Of a DNA stretch of 58,394 bases, positions 34,581 through 44,384 are shown in pieces. The notes under the pieces were generated by a model that saw only the letters and a list, made by a program, of their open reading frames with translations, made no database searches and was not told where the DNA came from. A program made the translations under genes and the position numbers. The DNA lies in contig JAYMGJ010000733.1 of NCBI GenBank assembly GCA_037178675.1, forward strand, positions 1-58,394, read 5' to 3'. Each line of letters begins with the position of its first letter. The stretch's first letter is position 1. The stretch comes from Scleroderma bovista (lineage: Eukaryota; Basidiomycota; Agaricomycetes; Boletales; Sclerodermataceae).

Positions 34581-35002
34581 CCTGCCTTGTGTTATTTTCA
34601 CCGGACCTGATTTATTTTACCCGGACCTGACTTTATTTTCATCGGACCTGACCTAGTACTTTCTCCGGTTGTCCCTTGTCCACTATTAGGCTGTTTACTT
34701 GTCACCATATATACTTGTCCCTAGTTTGCACTTAGTATAAGTACTCTGTAGATTATCCTGTACTCCTCAGTCTGAAATCAACTATAGTCACTACTCCTGT
34801 CCCTGTCTCTGTCTCTGTCTCTGTCATCGTCACCTTGACCGGAACCTACGCAAGGGATCAACACACTTTGTCCTTGTCGTTGAATCCAAGCGGTCACCAA
34901 CTCCGGCCGGACTATCCCTTGTCCAGCCCTCTGCCCTCCTCCTTCGTCCGCCTTCGTCCGGACTTGACTGGACCCCCTACCGGAGTAGACCCGGACTTGA
35001 CA
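34581..35002 (+). repeat. LTR, family B, truncated copy in head-to-head orientation
   Basis: The sequence from about 34590 to 35002 repeats the last part of the 33948-34580 LTR in the opposite direction and ends in GGACTTGACA at 35002. The first ~200 bp are missing; its left end abuts the neighbouring LTR base to base. The pair forms an inverted repeat of about 1 kb. It lies inside the 3' part of the Cys-rich protein gene read from 38167. Confidence 0.75.
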
Positions 35003-38000
35003 GGGGAGTGTAGGAGTGTCCACGACCATTGTGGCGTCTGAGAAGGTATCGGTCTGGAGGGGGCGAGGAGGTGGCGCATAATCTTCATCAGCACCGGAGG
35101 TGGCCAACCTGTCATATCCATACTTTTCCAGTCGCAACTCCGGTCTAACCATGGCCCGCCTGACCTCTCCTTAGGCATAGATGCAACTCCGGATCTAGTC
35201 TGGCCATCTCCAGCCCCATAGCTGCACTCCAGCTCAACTCCGGTCACTACGTCCATCTCCGCCTCAAGACTAACCCCTGTCTTCCTACAGACAGATCCGC
35301 GGTCTAACTCCTCCATGTCGGACCTGTACCTACCACTAGTCGCTACTCCGGTTTCAGTCCGGCCACTCCCTTAGCCTTGTCTGCGATGTAGCCCAACTCC
35401 GGCTGGTACATCCAACTCCGGCTCAGTTCTGCTCCTGCTCCTGCTCCACTTCCTCTGTCAGGTCCACCAAAGGCTTAGGACATTTCCATGTCCAACTCCG
35501 GACCTTCCTCTGGCTACTCCGCCCTTCCTCCACCTGTGCACTCCCTCCGCTCGTGCACTCCCTCCGCTCTTGCACTTCCTCCGGTCGTGCACTTCCTCTG
35601 CTCTTGCACTTCCTCCGGTCCCACTTCCTCCGGTCCCACTTCCTCCGGTCCCACTTCCTCCGGTCCCACTTCCTCCGGTCCCACTTCCTCCGGTCCCACT
35701 TCCTCCGGTCCCACTTCCTCTGGTCCTGGACATTGCTCCGGACTTAACATTAGTTAAGTCCACCTCTGACCCTTACCTGTCCTCTTCCGACCTAGTTCCC
35801 TTGTCCCTGCTTTTCCTCCGTCGTCCCTGTAACTCTAGTTCCCCGTGTCTGCTTCCGCTCCGGTTTATTTTCCTGTCCCTGCTTTATTTTCTTGTACCTG
35901 GTTTATTTTCCTGTCTGCTTCTGCTCCATCCCTTGTCTCAACATTAAGGTGTTTACTTGTCACTGTATATACTCACCTTAGTTTCATTACTATATAAACT
36001 ACCATACTCCAGCCTAGTAGTCCTTAGATCAAATCTCGACTAAGATACTCCCCACTCTGTACTACCCATTATGCTCTCCTAATCCATCTGTTCATCTGAA
36101 CTCCTGAACTCCAGCCAACTCCGGCCTCCATCCTATCTCGTCCCCTTGGTCCTATGTCCGATCCTAGCAAGTCTCCTACTTGCACGAGGGCAAAAGCCAC
36201 CTCTGTCCCAGACTCGACGCTAGACCTCTCAGGACTTATCCCACCTCTGGGATGTCCTTCGCTCTGGACAAACTGCGCTCAACTCCGGACCACTTTCCCG
36301 CGGTCCGGACTTACTCCGCAAAAACCCGGACTTACTCCCTGTGCTTCTCTAGTGCCCGGACTTCGTCCGTTTGACCCGGACTTGACTCTCCGCACTAACT
36401 AGCACCTACTAGTGTCTGGACTTACCTCCTCATTAGTTCTCTGCACCTCTGGACCTCCTAGTAAGATCGTCGAGGAGAACCGGTCTTGACACAACCGCGG
36501 GGAGTGTGGATCATCCCTGGTTGGAGGGCCCCACCAGAGGGTGATGAGAACATCTGTTGGCACATCAACAGGATGTGGATCCACCACTGAGGAACCCTCA
36601 CCCTCCAACAATGCAGGTACGTGAGATGGAGAATGACCTGGAACCTGTTGGTCAGGAATATGGGCGTCGGTCCCAGAGGTATTCCAGCGGATGCAGGGAT
36701 GGGGGAAGGTGAAGGCGCATGTTGAACTAATACAGGACTGTCCACAGGTGTGGACATTTGGACAGCAGTGGTGGGCAATGGCGCTGGAGGGGCAGTGAGT
36801 GTACTTGATTGCAAACCTTCAACAAGCTGGCGGAGGGTATCCATTTCCAGCTCCTGTGCATTGAGTCAGCAATTGACATCACCCAAGTCCTCTTTCAACT
36901 GCGAACATTTGCTACATGCACTGGTTGTTGCGGTCGTGGCATGCTCACTCCATTCTGCACTTGTACCGTGGTTGTGTGATTTTGATAGCCATTTTGGTCA
37001 GACTATAATCACACCATCAAACTCTGTTTAGACTTTCAGAAGAACGCAACAACAAAATATTATGACTCACTTTCATGTCTGCCCCTTGATGGCCCAGGTG
37101 TAGGAGGACGAGGTGCAGACCGTGGGTTTGGGGCATCATCCACGGGAATAGGACTCTGGGCTTTCCGCTTGCGAGTTGAACGGGGAGGATTGATGTGTGT
37201 AGGGGCCAGTGGTGCTGACTTCGATGGAGGAGACACCCTGCGATTGGCTTGCCTGATTGGTGCACGGGATCATGACTGAGACCTCCCCCGTTTGGATGCC
37301 AGGCTGCACCCATGCTTCAATTTGTTGCATTGGAAGCAGGCCTGATCTTCCTTCCTCGCATAGGGCAGCTGGCGACAGGCACAGTAGTTGCACCGGTCAA
37401 CAGCTGGAAGGATCAGAAAGTCGGGTGGGGGGTGTTGAAGGTTGAACGTCTTGTTGGAACCACGACTGGTGGGGTTCTGTTCCTCCTCGCTGTCGACAAT
37501 TGGAGCAGACTTGACACGTTTGCGAGGGCGACGGGACTGGCTACGTCCCCAGGTCTGCCCATGCCCACGACCGCGGTGACTTTCTCTTACTTCCTCACCC
37601 CCTGCTGCCTGCGACGAGCTAACCTCATCATTACTCACCTCATCATCCCTTCCCTTCCCCTTATCCACCGGCTCTGTCACTTCCTCCTCTCCGTCCATCT
37701 GGGTGTCTTCCATTGCTGCTGGAAGCACTCCACCATCCTGAGAAGGCTGACCATGGTGGGACCACAGATGGTCAGCAACCTTCTCCAGAGGGCACTGTAA
37801 AATTTCCAGCCACTTTGGCCACTCAGTAATTCCCTCATTTGGATCCTCGAGGTACCAGTCGAGGGCCATGAGCATAGTCGGAATGCTCAAACTGCAGGGT
37901 ACGTCTTCCACTACTGCTCTAACACGGTTCTGGCAGGCATCAGCTAAGGTAGACCGGTATAAAATGACAACTTACCAACTGATTCCATACATCCCGCTGC

Positions 38001-38167
38001 ACCTGCATCCACAAGGCCATATCTTTCGTTTTCTTAATTGTTGCAACCATGGTGATAATGATGGATGTGGCATCTGCAATGATTTCGGCTGGCATCATAG
38101 GAGTATCAAATAGACCAGAAAGGTCAGATGTGGAGGCTACTTGGGTAGTTAAAGTCTGAGGAGACAT
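35003..38167 (-). pseudogene. Cys-rich protein of a transposon-linked family, broken by LTRs
   Basis: Minus-strand multi-exon gene. The first segment is 38167-37976 (MSPQTLTTQVASTSDLSGLF). The main exon, about 37953-37068, encodes WPKWLEILQCPLEKVADHLW, an acidic/basic region with RPRKRVKSAP, then a cysteine cluster CNYCACRQL and CFQCNKLKHGCS spaced like a fungal Zn-cluster, then a Pro/Arg-rich tail. A TGA at 37272-37270 interrupts GRSQS/SRAPIRQ where Arg is expected. Later exons begin with MDTLRQLVEGLQ (36844) and run to RDDPHSPRL, where the solo LTR 35110-36491 is inserted. The frame resumes at 35104 and ends at the LTR at 35002. The exact first intron is unresolved. It may bind DNA; the function is unknown. 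It is divergent from the gene at 39009. Confidence 0.55.
35110..36491 (+). mobile_element. solo LTR, family C (1.38 kb) with CAACC target duplication
   Basis: Runs from TGTCATATCC (35110) to GGTCTTGACA (36491) and is the reverse complement of 5642-7160. CAACC flanks both ends (35105-35109 and 36492-36496). A TATA-like CTATATAAAC lies near 35990, setting plus orientation. Instead of the 17-bp minisatellite it carries about seven 15-bp units (CTTCCTCCGGTCCCA, 35609-35717). It interrupts the minus-strand gene 38167-35003: the frame PPTRDDPHSPRL before the LTR continues as ATSGADEDYAPPPRP after it. Confidence 0.9.
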
Positions 38168-38915
38168 GGCAGAATGAAACAGAGGGTGATTGGAGGTGGC
38201 AAGCAAGGATGCGGTGTGGAATCCTCCCAGTGATGGTGAATATTTATTATGGTTACATCATCAAGGGTCTAGTACGGCCGTGGTGTCAAACCGGACAGCG
38301 GTACATCACACCGCGTGGTAATGACGGCCATGTCAGCATTGTTAGCCTAGAATGTACCAGAAGCCTGTCACATGTCTGGAAATCAATATGTCCAATGATT
38401 GTACATTATTCCTCTGCAGTATTGTACTGAATAAACCTGATAGAAAAGAGTGAGGCTCATGAATATATAAATTTGATTAAAACACTTGCACTTCCATTTA
38501 CCGCAGGTAAATGACATATACTTAAGACTATTGAAATTACAATGACAAATTGTGGAACTCCACCAAGAGTGAATGCCCAAATCCCATCAACAATGTGAAG
38601 TTAAACATGTCCAACCTGAGTCCACTGTGCCGGTCACACCCGCAGCTCATGTGGTAAATAGTAGAATTTGACTGCCAGGGCCACCAAATTATGAATAAGT
38701 AAAATCCTCAAATACGCACAATTATACATATAATACACCCAGCTATCTGCCTGGATGATAACATTTTGGGATATTGCCCTTGATATTATACACAATTACC
38801 GCAGATGATGCCCTGTTACACCCTAAATATGGGATAGTGGACACATTGTAAATACATTCCAGGCTAGATTTCACCAATGACATCACACAGCTCATTGTGC
38901 CCGCGGGAAATGTCC

Positions 38916-38922
38916 TATATAA
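38916..38922 (+). promoter_or_regulatory. TATA box of the 39009 gene
   Basis: TATATAA lies 87 bp upstream of the ATG at 39009, in the 840-bp divergent interval shared with the gene read from 38167. Confidence 0.4.
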
Positions 38923-39008
38923 GCCAGTCTATTCAATATATATTTAATCTGGACCTGTCCATCCCAGCCATTGCAATACCTCTTCCCTTGTTCCATCTAT
39001 AATAAACC

Positions 39009-40418
39009 ATGAGCGGGCAAAGGAATGTGAGATTCATAGATGATGGTGCAGCACACTCGGGTAAGTCTGTAGTCTGCTCAAACCGACTGGCAAAATTTTT
39101 TCCATCAGCTTTATTCAGTAGCCCAGGATGGATACCACTGAACAGAAATGTTCCATGAAGTTGGTATCTCTCTGTTGATGTTTGGCACTGCTAATCTGAG
39201 TGTGGCAGCGAGTAATAATAGCACTGAAGGGTCTCCACCGTGGATTCAAGCAACCGCGGCTGCCACGATGGTAGTGGACACACAAATTTCCACTAGTCCT
39301 TCTCCAAGGTCTCAGAGGCATTCAGGTACATATTTATTCTTTTGTCTTTTCCATAATGCATGTCATGTTTGCAGGTAGTGATATTAGCACAAGCTGGTCT
39401 CTGACACATCCCCGCCATTCCATAACCACAGCTGTGACCGAGTCTCTGGGTATGTATTCCATTTATTGGCTTTATGACACCTCATAATATCTTTTCAGCG
39501 AGTACGAGTAGCACAGGTTGGTCTCCACCACAACTCCGGCCATGTATGATCCAGGGTGCCTCAAAGTTGGTGCACAGCACCAGTCCAACCCATACACACA
39601 CCTGCGGTATCACGCCCAACACTATATTACGAGACATATCGACACCTCCATTGGTACCCAAAAGTCCCTCTGAATGCTCCATCGATACTGACATGTCCAA
39701 CAACAGTGGTAGATGGAGTCCACCTCCACAAAAACCCCGAGAAATATTCCGCCCCATATTAACACCCCTCTTGCCTCTCACACCATCATCCATGTCGGTG
39801 TCGCCACACCCTGAATCAACTATCGATAGCGATACTGTCAGGGAAGGAATTTCACGGAAGGACCTATGGCCAAGGGTTATCGGCACCAGTCCAACAACCC
39901 ATAGTAGAGTGCTGGAGAAAGGAAAGGCACGGGAAACTGAATTGGATGGGGTGACCTGTCCAAATGTTGCAGAGGGTACATTTGCCTTTGGATTGAATAC
40001 AGTAAACTCACAGGTTCATAGAGGAATGGTGGCATTTGGTCTACAGTATGGCCAGGATGGATGTCTACAATGGAAGGTTCAATGGGCCGCAGCATGAATG
40101 TAAGTTATTGTTGGATAATATTATATTGATACTTACGATGAAATAGTAACAACAGCCTGCGAAATAGCTGCCTGATTTCACCCAAAGGAAGGAAGAGTTA
40201 CCAAACTGGACGACCTCTATGACAAACCAATGGTTGCAATGTACAAACAATATGCGGACAGGTTGGTGGAAGAGACACAGGAATGGAGAAGGCTTGTTAA
40301 TAGACAACCACAGTATGCAGAAATGAGAGAGAGGCTTCAGAGGATTGACGGAGGTGATGGATCAGACTCTGACAGTGGGATGTATGATTTGGAGGACTTA
40401 GAACCTACAATGTTGTAA
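39009..40418 (+). pseudogene. multi-exon Ser/Pro-rich hypothetical protein, decayed
   Basis: Likely exons: 39009-39060 (MSGQRNVRFIDDGAAHS), 39146-39325, 39375-39449, 39499 to about 40097, and about 40175-40418, with GT-AG introns (GTAAGT, GTACAT, GTATGT donors). The protein is low in complexity, with repeated SxxSTGWSPP and GRWSPPPQKPR motifs and a charged, probably helical C-terminus (YADRLVEETQEWRRLV) ending in an acidic tail. Two TGA codons (after WAAA near 40095, and before FHPKEG near 40172) interrupt the frame where Arg would fit. No known domain. It is head-to-head with the Cys-rich gene, as the two downstream pairs also are. Confidence 0.45.
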
Positions 40419-40490
40419 TTACATTCCCTTGAATATGTGCACTTGCAACCAATAATCTCTCTCTTGTCTATGTTCATACACGTATGATAA

Positions 40491-43400
40491 TTATTTTCTG
40501 TATCTCTTTGGAATGCGGTCATCCAGATAATCCTCCAGCCACGGTGGAAGCCTCTTATTCCAGGTGGATTGATGCTGTGCAGGCATGGGGGTAGGTGGGT
40601 CCAGAACCATGGGCACAATGTTGTCTGCATTTGCAGGGTCCAGTACAGAATGACCGGGAGGTGCCTCATCACTGGGAATGGAGGAAGGGCCTGCAGTTTC
40701 CACCTGCACTTCAGAAGTACTCTTTCTGGGCTCTGGTAATTCTTCTTTTAAATATATCATATATATATATAAGATGCACAAATGAATTTACCTGCCATCT
40801 TGGCCCCTGGCTGAGCCGCATGGGGCTGGTCAGTTGATGTTTTGGAAGGACCCTTACACACTGTTTTAGCTGTCTTCTCTGGATATATATTAGATGGGAT
40901 GCGTGCATGTATGGGAATACTGGTACCTTTCGTCTTGGCCACCATCTTAGCTGCGGTGACCGATGCAGCTGCAGTGTCTGTCCTATTCACAGCAGTGCTT
41001 TCTCCCGGGAGTGCACCTTGCTTGCCTGAATTCATATAATATATAAAACCAATTGACAGTGTAATGGCACCAAATAGTCTTACCTCTTGTCTTGTCCACA
41101 GGTTTAGCTGCTCCATGGCCAGCTGCAGGAACAGAAGGTGCCAAGGTTTCCTGCTGAATTGTAGCAGTAGTCCCACCCATTGCTGCGGGTTGTTTGTCTT
41201 CCAATATATAAAGATTTACATATTAATAAATGTGTGACCACATAGGAATGGATGAACCTTTGGTCTTCACCCGCGGCTTTGGTTTGGCACCAACCATGGG
41301 ATGATTTACCATTGTATCTGCGGGTGCATGATGCATATGGTCTGGTTTTGTTTGTCAATCTTCACCGTCATATAATATATTTCTCACCTTTTTGTTTCAC
41401 CAGTTCAACATCCCTATGTTGATCGGATCCAGCAGGCATAAAATATGCCTTGTTGGGTGGGCCAACCTTGATATTGTGACCACCTTTGGTACCATTGTCC
41501 CTTTCATCCAAGGCAGAGTCTTGGCATGTTCGTTAGAGTACCTTCCTAGGGTAGTACGCCTTCCCACTTACTGTCTGCAGTTTTGTCATGAGGTTTTCCC
41601 TTTGAGTGTCCTTTACCACCCATGCGTCGTGGCTCAGCACCTCCTGAAATACATCAACAATATTATGACACATGAAGGGACATCCTTACCATGAATATTT
41701 GCGCCGCTGTGTAGGTCCTTTGACCAGCCTCCAGCCCCAGAGGGACCCGTGGGCCCCATGTGCCACAGCATTACCTCTTCATCCGCTTGTATGTCATCAT
41801 CTTTGTTGATGGCAGGTTCTGACAATGCCTCAGTAGTTGCGCATTTGATGTGATTGTATTTACCTTTCCTGCAAACCTTGACTGGCACTTTTTGGCCGGA
41901 GTGTTCCGCTGCAGAGCCGTGGGCCCTCTGCTGCCGCGGCAATTCATCTTCATCCTCATCCTTGTCATCCTCCTCCTCTTCATCCTCATTAGCCGAAGGT
42001 TCTAATCATGCCTTAGTAATTTCCCATTTAATAACATTATCCTTACCTTTCCTGTGTCCTTTGACACGCCTCTTTGCAGAACTGCTGTGGGATTGGCAAC
42101 CACAGATTGCACTGACCCATCAGACTCCAGCCATCTCTTGAACCTGTAAGGAACTAACATGACCTAGCTATGCAACTACGAAATATTTCCGATCTACGAA
42201 GCACTCGAGAGGGCCCGGGTGTTGGTGAGGACGCCTTCCGCGGACCTCGGGGTGAGTTGTGATCGGTACCGGGTAACTGGTATCGATCGTCCTGCGACTG
42301 GCAAGACCCACAAAGGGCAGGGTGGACGTATGTTATCTACGACACACCGAAGCGGCCAGGTTAGATCCCACGCCCTATGTCCTTAGGCACGGCCCTCTCA
42401 GTGCTTTGCCGCCCCTTGTATTTTAGCTTTGACGTATTCTTTGTACCTTAGATACATTGTCTGCTCGGACGTCGAGCCACTCGCGCTTTGACGTCATTAG
42501 TACTGTACTTAAGCCGCCTGTAGCAGCCTCGAGCTGCAGCAATCCGATTCCCCCCAGTTCCGCATTTCACATCCGAGTCATCAGTCTAAGAAGTCTCAAG
42601 TTCCTGTCGTAGTATCTACTATAGCATTCACCGTCCGAGTTCCGAGTCTCTTCTGTCTCTTATCTCCTTCTCGAACCCGCACCTTCCCCTACAAACCTGA
42701 AGGTATCAGTTGGATCAGTCACCTGCCTGTCTCACCACCACTCCAATATGGTGGTGGCCTCCTCGTTGGTAAGCCTAGAGGGTTGGCCAATACCACCCAG
42801 AGATATATATGCCGCGGTCTACTGCGATGGCAGCCCAGGGAACAGTGACATTTCTGCGGTCACAAGCCTTTCCTGTGTGACACCATTAGTCTTTAATTTC
42901 CAGATCTTATTTACATTACTATAATGAAAAGCAATGAATGCCTGCACGACATCCTTCTTGTCTTGTGCATTCATATTGAGAATGACAGGGATGGATGGTG
43001 TCCTGTCCTCATTGGAGGGGAGGTTAATCCATGGGCAACATTTACCTCCGCCGGGCTTTCTTCTTGGCACCTGGTCCTGGTCCTGGTCCTCGGAAGGTTC
43101 ACTGGCATCTTCCTGCACCCCAAACACCTCATGGGCATATCACTCCCATTTGCTCTCTACCCTGTCCCACCCCTCAAACATCTTTCCATCACCTATTTCA
43201 TCGTTGAAGTCATGCCTGCTGGTGTTAGTAAAAGTATCCACCCCCAATGACCACACCTACAGGCCATACATAATATCCCCCACAGCATCTTTCCAAGCTG
43301 CCATCACCACCACTCTTGCACCACATTGCTTCCACGGTTCTAACCACACCTGAGTGAAATTTGGGAATGGAATAATACACTCACTTTGCTTGAATCTCTG

Positions 43401-43957
43401 CAGGGGGGTGGCTGTTGTTCCATTCCTTCGCTGTCCCAGCTGCTTGCTCCATCTGCTTTGGGCTCATTTTCTTGATCACCTTCCCCACTGCCTGTTGATA
43501 AAATTTAATATACACGTTGGATCCCGGTGCATGCCCAGCTCTTTTCAGTAGAGAATCTATTTTCTCCTTCTGTTGGTGTGCTACCACCATGCGGGTATTC
43601 CATCTCCGGCCATACTTTACAAGTTGCTTTTTCTTCCGGGTACGACTGTGGTTATAGAGCCACATCTGAATTGCCTATGAAGACACAATATGGTAACACC
43701 TCTAAATTGGGGGAAGCACTCACCTTCTTCTTGACCACCCATTGGTTACTCTTGAGGGTCCTATTGGCCTCCAGCCCTTGAACAGTGTGTGCAATGTCCT
43801 TGAAAATAGACTTCCTCTTTGTCGCATCAGCACCCATCCACTGTTCCAATTTCCCCTGGATAATTGTGACCTCATCTTTTCGGAGGGGGGTCTTGCCTTG
43901 GCCTGAGCCATTGGAGTGCCCACCACTGTTGCTGCTGCTGTATTCAGAATCAGACAT
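40491..43957 (-). pseudogene. long multi-exon charged protein, divergent partner of the KDZ transposase
   Basis: Minus strand, about ten exons. Exon 1 is 43957-43724 (MSDSEYSSSNSGGHSN, later GLEANRTLKSNQWVVKKK). Exon 2 is 43674-43385 (MWLYNHSRTRKKK, MEQAAGTAKEWNNSHPPAEIQ). Later exons carry FNDEIGDGKMFEGW, FIAFHY, PSRLTNEEATTILEWW and FKRWLESDGSVQ. A run of short Lys/Glu-rich exons follows and the end is PPWLEDYLDDRIPKRYRK. The wording fits a large Agaricomycete family of unknown function often seen near KDZ genes. Damage: TGA or TAG codons near 43155, 42830 and 42734-42732, one indel near 42795, and an LTR at 42145-42693 within the FRFKRW exon. The first intron after exon 3 has a good branch site (TACTAAC). 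It starts 428 bp from the KDZ start. Confidence 0.5.
42145..42693 (+). mobile_element. solo LTR, family D (549 bp), 4-bp target duplication
   Basis: TGTAAGGAAC at 42145 to CCCCTACA at 42693, flanked by AACC on both sides (42141-42144 and 42694-42697). The Pol II-like promoter features lie in the plus direction. Without it and one AACC copy, the minus-strand gene reads VTDPTDTFRFKRWLES without a break, which confirms both ends. The terminal TGTA/TACA differs from the TTGACA ends of the other LTR families here. Confidence 0.8.
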
Positions 43958-44384
43958 GACTGAGGTGGAACCTTTTCCGCAATTCCTAAGTTCTGGTGCG
44001 CATACCGGGTTGTTGATCAAAGGTCCCACGGTCACCTCCTTCCCATGTCACAGGGACCCTTGATCCTCCCTTCCCATTTATGTGCAAATACAACACGGCA
44101 CCTGAGGCCTATTTGGAAAGGTTCTGGGAATATTTGCAAATGTTATACCATACATGGAAAGGTCCATTTCTTCAGGGTCCATTTTCATGACCCTTATTCA
44201 CCTATCTCAAGATCTCATTCCATATTTGAAAAGGTTTCATTTGTACCTGAAGATTGTCCTGAACTAGATTGGGAACTGAGGATGCCAATGCAATCATTGA
44301 AGTTGTCCGAGTTCAAGGCATTGCAATGAGGCATTTTGAGGTCAAAAGAAATCCTTTCTGTGAGCTTTTCATCCAGAGAACATC

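Noticed and set aside
37312..37800. 162-codon plus-strand open frame
   Set aside because: Antisense to the C-x2-C-containing exon of the minus-strand gene; no domain.
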